Shown here: positions 1-9,737 of the stretch, in pieces | How the letters are laid out: each line of letters opens with the position of its first letter | How positions within the stretch are numbered: the first letter of the stretch is position 1 | Source: Galeruca laticollis | Taxonomy: Eukaryota > Arthropoda > Insecta > Coleoptera > Chrysomelidae | DNA: 64,000 nucleotides | NCBI GenBank assembly: GCA_963921935.1 | Contig: OY998177.1 | Location: 103,345,015-103,409,014 of the forward strand | Direction: 5' to 3' | Program-made: the position numbers and the translations under genes | Notes under the pieces: generated by a model | What the model was told of the DNA's origin: nothing | The model's database searches: none | The model's input: only the letters and a program-made list of their open reading frames with translations

Positions 1-793
1 GAGATCGGACTTTATCCTATCTTTTTTTTCAGTTACCGATCAGTTGACTTATCGATTTTCCAAGTTATTCTGTAGAATTTAAAGTGTAAGAAAAGTGAGG
101 GCAACATCTTTTTGTGAGATTCTTTCAATTTTTCTCTTTTGGTTCTGAGAAAGATAATTTCGAAAGTACAATTTACAAGTTAAATATTTCAACGCTATAT
201 GTTCGATATCCAACAAAGACACTCATAAGTCACACCACGTGCAAGATTTATGTATATACTAATTGCATCTGCTGCACGATTTCTATAGTGATCTACTGGA
301 AGAAATGAAATATTGATCGATTTTCCGACAAATCTCATATTTCGTCTCAAACACCGCAAGAAGTTTGGATAAAATATTCATCGTATCACTTCTGGAGAGA
401 ATTTCATGTATACATTGCGCGCGTAAAGTATAGATGAATGAAAATATCCTTGTAACCCCGTAAGATACAATAACAACATTTGGGTTATGTATATTAATGA
501 AATTAACTGTCTCGACCCTTACTTCGTGGAATCTGATCATATTAGTGTTTTAAAGTTACAGTTTCTAGATAATTCCACAATATATAAATATATTGTGGAA
601 TTACCTAGAAACTGTAACTTTCATTAAAAACACTATATGAGATTTTATATTTTCGACTTTGCCGAATGTACAGTTTTCGATATATATGAACAGTATGTGT
701 TTTCATGACGATGTAGCGATCGGCAGCAAGAGTAATGTCAGAAGAAGGGCAAACAAAGGAATTTGGATTAAACACAATGTTTATATCTCTTTT
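1..793. other. No gene recognised; probable intron or intergenic DNA
   Basis: AT-rich DNA with only short open frames and no protein family I recognise. It contains the palindromic Penelope-end fragment listed separately. Because a splice acceptor and terminal exon follow at about 914, this stretch is likely intron of the same unidentified host gene, but no upstream exon is visible. Confidence 0.4.
497..645. repeat. Inverted pair of Penelope-end fragments
   Basis: The arms at about 541-585 and 588-640 are reverse complements of each other, around a short AT centre. Both arms match the sequence found at the ends of the Penelope-like copies elsewhere in the window (6715-6810, 28846-28880, 50020-50110). 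The left side also carries the TTAATGAAATTAACTGTCTC stretch that ends those copies. Two Penelope ends joined head to head is the simplest reading. Confidence 0.6.
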
Positions 794-870
794 ACTTTTC
801 CTCCCAACCTATCTAATATGCGAGAAAAGTATTGGTTTAGCCACAAAAAAGTTGAAATTTTTATGATAGT
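794..870 (+). repeat. End A of the tandem-unit repeat family (fragment)
   Basis: Begins ACTTTTCCTCCCAACC and continues TATCTAATATGCGAG. This matches the outer end of the tandem-unit repeats at 2239-2254 (minus), 24716, 38365 and 51265. Only about 75 bp is present and no 165-bp units follow. It lies just upstream of the terminal exon, probably inside its intron. Confidence 0.65.
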
Positions 871-913
871 AATCTTTTTAATGGAATTTTTGATTACCTG
901 TGGTATTTTGTAG

Positions 914-1113
914 CGCAGAATTACGGTTTATTACAGCGACATCATCAACCTGAGTTGGATATTGATCTAGAAAAATTCTTGAGTGATTCCACTCAGAAAA
1001 ATGCGACGACGTCGACGGGGACGCCTGAATGTTTTCAGAGCATCGTGGTGTGTCTCGCCGGGGGTTTGCAAGGGGCGGACTTGATAGACGCGTTGGATTT
1101 CATGTACGTCTGA
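914..1113 (+). CDS. Putative terminal exon of an unidentified host gene
   Basis: An open frame of about 66 codons ends at TGA 1111-1113. It starts behind a pyrimidine-rich stretch with two possible acceptors, AG at 912-913 (exon from 914) or CAG at 916-918 (exon from 919, phase 0). The peptide has ordinary composition (for example DIDLEKFLSDSTQKN, then PECFQSIVVCLAGG and a hydrophobic tail ending DFMYV). It is clearly more GC-rich than its surroundings, unlike every transposon frame here. A poly(A) signal follows about 130 bp downstream. I do not recognise the family. The gene would continue to the left, outside the window or across the ~900-bp AT-rich stretch. It could instead be a chance open frame, but composition, acceptor and poly(A) signal all agree. 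Confidence 0.5.
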
Positions 1114-1244
1114 CACTTGACAGAGGACCTACATTAACCTAGTTTCTGATTCATTTTTATGGTAATTGCAGCTATCGCGGGTTTTATTTTTTTTATTTAT
1201 AGCTATCATATGTACCTGTAGTAAGAACTGTCAGATTTTTAGTG

Positions 1245-1250
1245 AATAAA
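1245..1250 (+). promoter_or_regulatory. Poly(A) signal AATAAA of the host terminal exon
   Basis: Canonical hexamer about 130 bp after the TGA at 1111-1113, in AT-rich DNA just before transposon-derived repeats begin at about 1283. The position suits a short 3' UTR. Confidence 0.45.
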
Positions 1251-1282
1251 TTGAGAAATTGAATGAGTATAATATAAAAATA

Positions 1283-2254
1283 CACGGTTTTAAGGGTTGA
1301 AACCAACTTTTACGCATCTGTGAGATACCTTGAACAATATTCTATCATAAAATGGTCACATGTGTACCCTTCGGGGGATATATCGTGCTAACAAACCCAA
1401 ATTTCTCCAAAAATGTAGTATATCTGGACTTTAGGGCCCGCTGTACTATCTCTAGTCAGCTGAAAATTAATAGGGTACATCTATGAGACACCTTGAAAAA
1501 TATCCAATTATAAATTTGGTCACTTTTATACACTACGGAGGCTGAATCGTGCTAACAACCCGAAATTTCTCCAAGAAGGACAAAAAATGCACTTCAGGTA
1601 CCATAGCACCTGTTGTACTAGCTCTGATGAGCTAAAAATCGATAAGTTTCATCTATAAGATGCCATGAACAATAATCAATCATAAAATTATTCACCTGTT
1701 TGCACTCTAGAGGCTGTATCGGGCTAACAAACTGAAAATTCTCCAGAAATGACAAAAATTTGGTACTTTAAGTACCATAGCACACGTTGTACTGACTTCA
1801 GTGATCTGAATATCTTTGAGATGCTCTGAATAATATCCAATCATAAAATTGGTCACTTGTATAAACTCCGGAGGCTGTTCCGTGATAACAAACTGAAATT
1901 TCTCAGAAAATGACAAAAATGTCGTACTTCAAGTACCATAGCATCCTTGTACTGACTCGGGTGAGCTGAAAATCAATAGGGTTCATCTGTGAGATGTCTT
2001 GAACAATATTCAATTACAAAATTGGTGACCTGTTGCACTCCGGAGGCTGTACCGTGCTAACAAGGCTTGTAACGAAAAGAGGTTGACGACAACGACGAAG
2101 ACGACATACACACAGGATTTTTTTTCTAAAAACCGTTCTTCGTGTTGTTATTGATGAAAAACGTGAAAATAACTCAATTTTTTTTCAAAATTCCAACTTT
2201 TTTTGGGGTAGACCAATATTTTTATCGTATATTAGATAGGTTGGGCGGAAAATT
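1283..2254 (-). repeat. Tandem-unit repeat element, copy I (about five ~165-bp units)
   Basis: The core CGTGCTAACAAA recurs at about 1387, 1548, 1718 (varied), 1881 (varied) and 2050, giving units of 161-170 bp. The left boundary carries end B (ACGGTTTTAAGGGTTG). After the last unit come an imperfect GAC-rich stretch (about 2083-2105), a conserved ~150-bp segment and end A (GGTTGGGCGGAAAATT, about 2239-2254). Read on the minus strand the order is end A, GTC-rich stretch, units, end B, the same as the copies at 51-53 kb. No coding frame is present. Confidence 0.8.
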
Positions 2255-2424
2255 AATATTGATAGAAAGTTGGGATATTACAGTTGTCAAAAAGTTCGAA
2301 ACAAGAATGGATTTTAAATAAACCACAACCGACTAGAAGAGGTGAACTGAAACTTTAAGACAGTAATTTCAGTTTAATTAATGACCCTCTTAAAAATATT
2401 TTTTCGATTAGGAAGTTGTCAGAC

Positions 2425-2600
2425 TATGCTGATTGTTGATTCCGAATCCGTTTATATCTAAGCACTAAGCACTAGCACTTACAGTTCGTACACTAAAGCT
2501 TAAAATGGACTGATGTACGAACGGACACCAGAAGCCAGAATATAAGACTTTGAAGATAAAAACTTAATTTTAACTATAATTAGTTATTACTTCTACTTTT
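2425..2600 (+). repeat. LTR-like promoter fragment
   Basis: Shares with 63560-63660 the order GCTGATT, TTCCGAATCCGTTTATA, CTAGCACTTAC, a GTTCGT motif, then CCAG followed by ATATAAGACT. The TATAAG box and AT-rich downstream leader look like the U3/R part of a retrotransposon LTR. No gag, pol, primer-binding site or second LTR is attached, so solo LTR remnant is an inference. Confidence 0.35.
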
Positions 2601-2689
2601 TGGACAAACTGTCTGTAGTAACCAACATTCTGACGAGGAGACTTAAAGACAAATAATGGAAGAAAAGATGTAAGGAAGTAATGAAATGC

Positions 2690-3010
2690 TCACCATAAAT
2701 TCAACACCAATGGAAACAAAATGGTTGCCAAGTAGTTCAGTTTAGTCATTGTTAAGAACACCCAAGTCATCCATTGAAAATACGGAAAAAAATAATTCTA
2801 CAGAGAAAAAATACCTACTACAAAGAGTGCAGCTTTAGGTTATAAGTTACAAAAATGAGCAAAATCAAAAGTTTCATTAGCCGATATACGAAGAGTATAT
2901 AATACAAATTAAACACGAAGAAAGAAATGGGAACGGGAAGAGCATGAGGCAAATTTAGCCATACAAAATTTAGAAGGGAAGCTGTTAAAAAAAACTACAC
3001 CAGTAGTAAT
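2690..3010 (+). pseudogene. Possible Myb/SANT-like ORF of a PIF/Harbinger element, C-terminal relic
   Basis: The only coding-like part is around 2917-3000, where one frame reads KWEREEHEANLAIQNLEGK. This is a charged helical tail like that of the Myb/SANT-type protein encoded by many PIF/Harbinger elements. A transposase C-terminal relic lies on the opposite strand just downstream, giving the convergent order usual for the superfamily. Upstream frames are broken. Alternatively a chance helical frame. Confidence 0.3.
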
Positions 3011-3319
3011 TTTTTAACATTTAAACATTAATAGTTATTAACAATGGTAATTTTCCATTGAATAAAATGACTTTATCCTTCTTATATTAATTAACATATA
3101 CAAAAATAAATTAAGTATATTTTGATAACTTCGGTGGTGTTCTGTAATGATACAAAGTGAGTTTACAAAAATTGTAACTAGCACTAGTATGTATCTCTGA
3201 ATCGTAATACTCAGTCTCTATTTAATAGATTTTCCAAATAATCCCTGATTAGGTCCCGTCTGGTAACATTTTTAATTATTTCTGTAGTTTTTCTCAAGTT
3301 TGTAGTGTTTAAATAGTTA

Positions 3320-3485
3320 TGTTATTATCTGTCATCGCTACTGCTGCTTCAATCTATCATCTTTTGGTACTTCATCTTCATAGTAATCGTTTAACACACA
3401 TATATTAAGCAAGACAGTGCAAGCAACCACTACAGTATTAACATTTTTTTTCAAATTTGAGCTTCTCTGTAGTAGTATTTTTGTT
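3320..3485 (-). pseudogene. PIF/Harbinger transposase, C-terminal relic
   Basis: The minus-strand frame includes NTVVVACTVLLNICVLND followed by an acidic stretch. This matches the C-terminal block of HARBI1-like transposases, where a hydrophobic helix ends in a leucine-histidine-asparagine motif (here the histidine is replaced by leucine). No DDE catalytic block is seen nearby, so only the end of the gene survives. It is convergent with the possible Myb-like relic at 2690-3010. Confidence 0.5.
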
Positions 3486-3499
3486 TACTTTTCACTGCT

Positions 3500-4008
3500 A
3501 CCCAAAAAGTTAGGTTATATTATCACGTTCGATTCGTTGATCGTTCAAACACGACGGTTCAAGTGAACCGACTTTCGATGTATACTTGAGGATTGATCCA
3601 GTTTGATACAATGCATCTAAAACCATGAACGGAGTTCAACCTTGAATTGCTGTTGAACTTCGGCCCTAAATTGCTTATTTTGGAAATTAGAATGTTACTA
3701 GTTGAAACAAGCGTAATATAACTTTGCGACTTAGTTTTTAGTCTATCCATTCGACTTCCTCGGAGCAACTGTTGCTAAATGCTGCCAAATCCAAACAAGC
3801 AAGAAGCTCTGAATCACACTCTACTTTTTTGAAAAGGCGGTTTTCATTGAGAATCGATTTGATTTTTGTTCTAATATCTAGTTAAATCCTATTTGTAGCT
3901 CTAACAATATTCATTTCAATTTTTATAAAGATTTTTTTGTTACATTCATTAGTTAATATCGTTTTTGCACTAATCATGGCAGGTGTATAACAAGGTCGTA
4001 TACTAGGC
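3500..4008. other. No feature recognised
   Basis: Mixed AT-rich DNA with short open frames on both strands but no recognisable domain, repeat or RNA. Confidence 0.4.
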
Positions 4009-4140
4009 CCAGCGGCGGCTTTAGGAATTGGTCTTGGGGGGGGGGAGGTCACGCAATTTTTTGTTGATTTTAAAAAATCAACAAAAAATTGCGTGACCTC
4101 CTCCCCACCCCCCAAGACCAATTCCTAAAGCTGCCACTGG
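4009..4140. repeat. Near-perfect ~60-bp-arm hairpin, MITE-like
   Basis: The arms at about 4009-4070 and 4076-4140 are reverse complements with few mismatches (a G run of 10 faces a slightly shorter C run). The outer ends read CAGCGGCGGC and GCTGCCACTG, the form of hAT-type terminal inverted repeats. I find no matching 8-bp flanks, so the superfamily is only suggested. Confidence 0.65.
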
Positions 4141-4299
4141 TGCGTCTCGAGAACTTTTAAATTCGCACTTTTGAAATGGATCTATTTTCAGGTTATACTT
4201 CTTGAAATACATCTTTTGAAGAGTTTTAGCTGCAGAATTCCACATACATTTCAGAGAATATTCTTTATAATTTTACACATTTTCTTTTCTCATATTCTA

Positions 4300-4751
4300 G
4301 GCCCACCCACCATGCAAATAAATATTACTGTTATGTTAATCCAACATTGTGATAATGTTCTTCCTTTTTTTCCTCTTGTTTTCATCACATGCACATCTAT
4401 ACAACCGCTTATGCCCAGCTTGTGGCTGTTAACTTTTGTGATGTTTCAACTTAACTTCTCAGCGATGTTAAAACGCTGCCTTTTTACATTACTGCGATGT
4501 TATTAGAACTTCCTCAAAAGGAAGTCTTTATAACGAACTAAAAACAACATTTCTGTTACATTCTGAAATGCCTTTCAACATCTTGTCGACGTTAATGCAA
4601 TGTCTAAAAAATAACATCTTATGAATGATCTAAATGCGACATTTCAAAAACAATACAGATGTTGTATGGATATTACTTAAACCTCTAAATAATATACCTC
4701 AAACATTCTAGATGACATCCTATAGATGTTTATGTGTCTAATCAGCAAATA
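4300..4751 (+). repeat. AACATC/GATGTT-motif repeat, copy 1
   Basis: Non-coding repeat also present at 12967-13253, 14005-14469 and 33718-34170. It contains many short hexamers of the form AACATC or GATGTT, several as facing pairs (about 4575-4590, 4720-4735), spaced tens of bases apart. Every copy ends ...CAGCAAATA directly against the CAGGGTGAAC foldback arm. Function unknown; most likely the end region of a DNA transposon. Confidence 0.65.
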
Positions 4752-5077
4752 CAGGGTGAACAACTAAGAACGCCGGCTGTCGGCCAAATTTCAAAAAATA
4801 GTCATGGTACTACTTTAAAAAAATACCTTCAGGAAAATGACCCTGAAAAATCGCTGGAAAATATTTTTGAGTTCCTAAAATATCTGTTATGGAGTGGAAT
4901 GAACATTTAAAAACATGATACTGTGATTATCTCCAAAGAAGACATACTAAAGGTATCCTAGAAATACAATTTTTGATATATTGATGAGATTAAGAAAAAA
5001 TGTAGTTAGGGACTTTTTGTTCTCATTCTTCAAGTAAGGGGTGGGGGAAGGTTCAACCTAAAAAACAAATGCTACAG
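4752..5077 (+). repeat. Single arm of the CAGGGTGAAC foldback element, copy 1
   Basis: About 325 bp starting CAGGGTGAACAACTAAGAAC and ending at GGTTCAACC with flanking A-rich DNA. It matches the left arm of the complete foldback at 14470-15491. The second arm is missing; Penelope coding sequence follows at once. Confidence 0.75.
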
Positions 5078-6308
5078 GTCTAATTGGTTTCGTAGTCTCT
5101 TATGTTCATGCTCCTAATAATATATTGGCAAAGAAGCTCAACAATATACTCAATACTTACGGATATAAATCTCAGTACTCAATTAGAAATTCAATAGAAC
5201 TAATCAAAAAGTTGAAAGCAATCCACTTGCAAGATAACTATAAACTCATTTCGTTCGATGTTACTAATATGTTCACTAAAATTCCTCCTAAAGAATGTCT
5301 AATACTTGTAAGAAAATTACTAGAAGATAAAAATTTTAATCCAGGAATAATATCAGATATACTTAATTTATTTGATGTATGCATTAATCAGAATTATTTC
5401 ACTTTTGACAGTAAGATATATATTCAAAATGAAGGTTTACCAATGGGAAGCCCTATTTCACCTATTTAAGCTAACATTTTATGGGTAGTGAACGACAATT
5501 AGATGTATTTTTCAACCACATCAATAATTTACACCCGAAAATTAAATTTACATTAGAAATTGAAGAAAATAGCTCAATCAATTTTCTTGATTTAAAAATT
5601 CAAAGAGTTAATAGTGTACTTGATTATTCAATTTACCGAAAACCAACACAGACTGATGTGACAACTCCATTCAATTCTAACCATCTTATGTCACACAGAC
5701 TAGCAGCATATAATTCGATGATACATAGAGCTTTTTCAGTTCCTATGAGCAAATGTAATTTTGATAGAGATATTGAGACAATTAGAGAAATAGCAACATC
5801 TAACGGTTATCCATTAGATATGATAAATAAGCTAATTAGTAAAAAAGAAGAACAAATGGCATTACAACTAATATATCCTAAACAAGCTGATGAAATTAAA
5901 ACTTATAAAACCATCACATATGCAGGAAATATTTCTAGTAATATTTCAAAGATAATATCTTCAGCAATGAATACAACAATTTCTTTTAAAACAGAATGTA
6001 ACGTTAGTACAAAATTGTTGAATGTAAAAACAAAAATACCACTAATAAAGAAGTCAGTTATATATAAACTCAAATGTCCAGAATGTAATGCTGTCTATTT
6101 GGGCCAGACCCTTAGGAATTTTGAAATACGATACAGTGAGCACTTACGAGCATACAGATTGAAACAACCAGATAAATCTCACTACGCAAAACATCTACTT
6201 GACACCAATCGTTCATTGACACCTAACACAGAACTAGAAGTGCTGCATATTTGTGAAAAGAAACAAGAACTGGATTTCCTTGAAGAACTGGAAATTAGAA
6301 GACATTAA
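5078..6308 (+). pseudogene. Penelope-like element copy A: reverse transcriptase plus GIY-YIG endonuclease, broken
   Basis: The first part (to 5469) has the Penelope reverse transcriptase block with FDVTNMFTKIP and the GLPMGSPISP motif. A TAA at 5467-5469 follows, with a junction where about 40 codons including the YVDD catalytic motif (kept in copy D near 49570) are gone. The frame then continues 5481-6308 with MGSERQLDVFF and the RT thumb, then a GIY-YIG-type endonuclease (IYKLKC, AVYLGQTLR, a conserved arginine and histidine). The endonuclease frame ends with TAA at 6306-6308, slightly early compared with copies C and D. Element replication uses RT plus nicking endonuclease; this copy cannot encode an active RT. 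Just before 5097 a short stretch is inverted relative to copy E. Confidence 0.9.
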
Positions 6309-6810
6309 AGAAACCCACAATATTAAGTTGTCAATGAACAGTTAAATCTAGGGAGTTCTCCACTAATAAACTGTCTTCTTAAGTGATAATTGTAAAGATC
6401 AGCAGATATAGTTTTCCTGGTTTTCTATATCATTGCACAGTCATACTGATCTTAATTGGGAAAATGATATCCAGGATATCACCATAGGGCTAATAATATC
6501 TAAGCTTCAATATTTGTAATATCACATCTTCTTCTTTTTTCTATAAACATATATTAAGCCAATCACAAGTTAGGTTACTTCTTGGTCTAGCCAAAAATAA
6601 CTACTAAACATCAGGTAGGCATAAAATGAAATGTAACTTCTGTCATTCTGACGATGATATTGATTTATCGAAACAATTGTCATTTTTTTAGAATTTTCAA
6701 TAACTTTCATTATATTGTGGAATTAACTAGAGAACGTCAGTTTCATTTAAAAACACCAATATGAGCATATTCCACGAAGTAAGGGTCGAGACAGTTAATT
6801 TCAGTTAAGA
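6309..6810 (+). repeat. Penelope copy A 3' region and terminal (pLTR-like) sequence
   Basis: The non-coding tail follows the endonuclease frame. It includes a hammerhead-like core (6638-6693) and the shared terminal block around TATATTGTGGAATTAACTAG, then TTCCACGAAGTAAGG and GAGACAGTTAATTTCA. The same terminal block recurs at 497-645, 28060-28160, 47265-47375, 49951-50110 and in part 58085-58130, so it is the terminal repeat of this Penelope family. Confidence 0.7.
6638..6693 (+). ncRNA. Hammerhead-ribozyme-like motif in Penelope end (copy A)
   Basis: CTGACGA (6648-6654) is followed by a short helix (GATA/TATC), then GAAA (6670-6673), then a palindromic ACAATTGT acting as a very short stem III, then C (6681), giving a GTC cleavage triplet. 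Outside it, TTCT (6638-6641) can pair with AGAA (6690-6693) across an internal loop as stem I. Penelope-like elements are known to carry type I hammerheads with minimal stem III in their terminal repeats. Odd points: one extra T between the core and helix II, and weak inner stem I pairing, so self-cleavage is uncertain. Confidence 0.5.
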
Positions 6811-8935
6811 ATTAATAAAGTTTAACTGATACACATACATTACAGCTAGTTTACAGAAAATTCATTAGAATAGTTCTTTAATAATATTAAAACTAATATA
6901 AATTTTACACCATGAAGATTTTTTGAAACGTTACGTTAAATCAGGAGAAGTCCAATCTGATTAAAGAAAATTCTATCGTTCACTTTTTCTCACGCAAGAG
7001 TCGCTGTTTCGAGTGCCTCAACCAATCCATAACGTACACTTCAAAATCCTTATCTGTGAAACATTTAAAGGTGTTCTGAACAGCAGCTAATAAAACAATT
7101 ACTTTAGATCAAATTGTGCCCATGGAGACCTTTGATCGATCATCATAAACTACATCAAGCTTGATTTTCACCCAATTGACTGGGACCCATTTTCCATAAG
7201 ATACATGCGGGGTTCTTCAAAGAAATAAAAACATATTTTATTTCGAGAAGTGACTTTTCATGATTTACCTTCTATTACATGCCTCACTCCGTTTAGCAGG
7301 TAAATTCAGGTGTGCCATGAAAATTCATACTTCTTTTCTGTATAAGATAATATACTATTCACATCTTGTTATAATCATTCTGGAACATATTGTATATCAC
7401 CATCGTGGAATTGTAAATTATTGAAAAATCAGCATTATTAATACACTCTATACAAAAAAAACTACTTATGGGGAAGAGATATGAACACAGTATCAAGTTA
7501 AATGAGTTTATAATTAATTGTATCCAATTGAGTATCCAATAGCTGTGTTTGTACAATACTAAATAACTGAATTCTGTTTGTTGACTGGAGCATTCAGTGT
7601 CATAAGTTACATATTCTTCAACTACATTAATATAGGTACCATTGTAAGGGTTCACTACAGTGTATTTTCAAATGGAAATGAGCTTTTTAACAGAAATTTC
7701 TGTTTTTAAAGTCTTAAACAGTCTCTAATTGTTCACAAGAATTGTTAGTATTAATGTTAAAATTTTCTAAACCTGCCAAACTATATTGATGGCTATGACT
7801 ACTACTACAAAAACTGGAACTAGAGATACTTGATTCAATATTTTCACTACTGTTTAATACAATGTCTGTATTAAACTTCTTAATATAATTACCAACTATT
7901 TATTTATTATTTTATTTATGTAAGTAGCTTCTGAAACATCTTGAACATTGAAAATATTTTCTTCTAGATTCAAATATCTGCCAACATATGAGCATGTTTT
8001 ATTATTAATAATAATATCTACCCTATTGCAATATTAAGTTTTTTGTAGGGTATAATGCATATCTAGAATTTGAAATATTGTGAATCGTTTTTAAAATATA
8101 TTTACTAACTGAAATATTTTAAAAGTTGAAAAACCCTTATCTTGTAAACAATCATATAATGTTAGTGTACAATTCCGCCACCTGGAATTTCAATGTACAA
8201 TAGCCGATTAAAGTATTGAATGAGTATTAAGTTTTAATAATCATGATTTTGGAATAGGTACTTACCGATAACAATTATTGTTCATCCATTTTAACAAGAA
8301 TTATAACTAAGTATAAAAACTGCTAAGTAGGAACTAACGGAAACGAAGACCAGTTTATTCAAGTTCTTGTCAAAAATGTGCTTCCTGCAAATAAAATATA
8401 ACACAAAACTGAAAACCATCCGCCATTTCATGCTTGTCATTTGTTTCCACATAAACTACTGTTTGTTTCGTTCGTCAGTTTCTCTTCGGTTTTCTTCTTT
8501 TTTTATGTTACTGTGATGTTTAATATGAGATATAACTGAGAGTTTTATGAACTAACATCCTACAGACGTAATCGCCAGGAAGTTACTAAAAATTCTTTCG
8601 AAAGATGTAAAAGTAACTGCAACATGTGATCATCTTAGAAACATGTTAATTTGTAATATTACAGTAACGTTCTGTATGTGACATTAGTGAGAAGTATACA
8701 AATTAACATCGTATGAATCTTTCCTAAAGGAAGTTGCTAAAAAAAAGTTCATAGGTTGTGTATGTAACTGCGAGTTCAAGTTTTATTTACAAGACATGGA
8801 TGGTAATATAGTTGGTAATAAAATTAAGACATCTAGGAGATATCTTTTCAACGGTTTAAATAAACATCACGAAAAGTCTCAAAAAAGAACATCACAAAAA
8901 AGACTTGTTATGTTTTTTGTTTAGTGGGCAGTCTA
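6808..8935 (+). repeat. Non-coding ~2 kb block, copy 1
   Basis: Starts AATAAAGTTTAACTGATACA and ends CTTGTTATG...TTTAGTGGG. It is closely matched by 15765-17781 (copy 2) and, from its middle onwards, by 17782-19401 plus 23406-23440 (copy 3). Its last ~500 bp contain GTTACTGTGATGTT and AACATC motifs like those of the AACATC/GATGTT repeat. No open frame survives in all copies. It holds the unoccupied equivalent of the Polinton insertion site, GACTTG at 8902-8907. Confidence 0.75.
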
Positions 8936-9440
8936 TCAAAATATCACTTAGTTTTGTGGATTGTGTCTACTCTTCACTATATTATCAGAGATTGTAGTCT
9001 CGACTACCCTATCTATTTCTTCGTTTTTGGTTTCTCCAAACCGATTACTTTTCAACAGCTTCAACACGATTGATTAAATTTGACATTCAAAATGTATTGT
9101 CAGATGCACAGGCTCCTTGGTATAATTATCATGCTGAATAGTTGGTGACTATTGTGCACCTTGCAAATAGTCGCTAATAGAGCGTATTGATTGGTTGATG
9201 ACTGATATTTAATAGATGAAAGAAATAATCATTAAAATAAGAATTATTTCCTCTTTTTATTATTCATTTAACGGTTTCTTTATTCCTTCATTGAATAAAT
9301 GAGGAATATTTTTCGTTCTAGTTGAAACCTAGCTTGGGTGTTTCTTTCTCAGTTTCCAGTAAATTTTAGATATTACCTGCCTTAACGTTAAAACATACAT
9401 AATACCTTAAGGTGAGGTTGTACTACTGCTGCGTTGTACA
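8936..9440. other. No gene recognised
   Basis: AT-rich spacer between block copy 1 and the Harbinger-related locus. No domain, RNA or clear repeat boundary seen. Confidence 0.4.
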
Positions 9441-9650
9441 ATGCTTACTTTATTTCCCCCTTATGCGGCTCTCATACCGAAGCAATACGCAACTAGCAAT
9501 AGGCAACAAGCAATAAGGGATAATATTGTCGATACGTATTTCACATTTATTCAAAGCGGGGTTCATACACCGACACAATGTGATATCGTTATCGCCTGTC
9601 CAGAGCAATCTATGTTGCTAGCGACACGGCGTGCGTGTTGAAATACAATA
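9441..9650 (+). repeat. TTGCT/ATTG oligomer-rich repeat, inverted relative to 23520-23600
   Basis: Reverse-complement matches tie about 9465-9520 to about 23530-23585, including CGGCTCTCATACCGAAGCAAT and the neighbouring AGCAAT/GCAAC oligomers. The short frame here is open for 66 codons but matches nothing I know. It may be the terminal region of the Harbinger element that follows. Confidence 0.45.
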
Positions 9651-9737
9651 TAATTGCCTATTTGTTTTTATTTTTGGTGTGCTTTTTAATATAGTTAATT
9701 AACTTTTTTTAGTATTATTATTACTTTATCATTGAAC

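Noticed and set aside
1283..2254. CRISPR-like array of repeats
   Set aside because: Units are ~165 bp and similar throughout, with no alternating short repeat and unique spacer; flanks match a dispersed eukaryotic repeat.
9441..9641. 66-codon frame as a protein gene
   Set aside because: The sequence is repeat-derived with an inverted relative at 23.5 kb whose frame is not kept.
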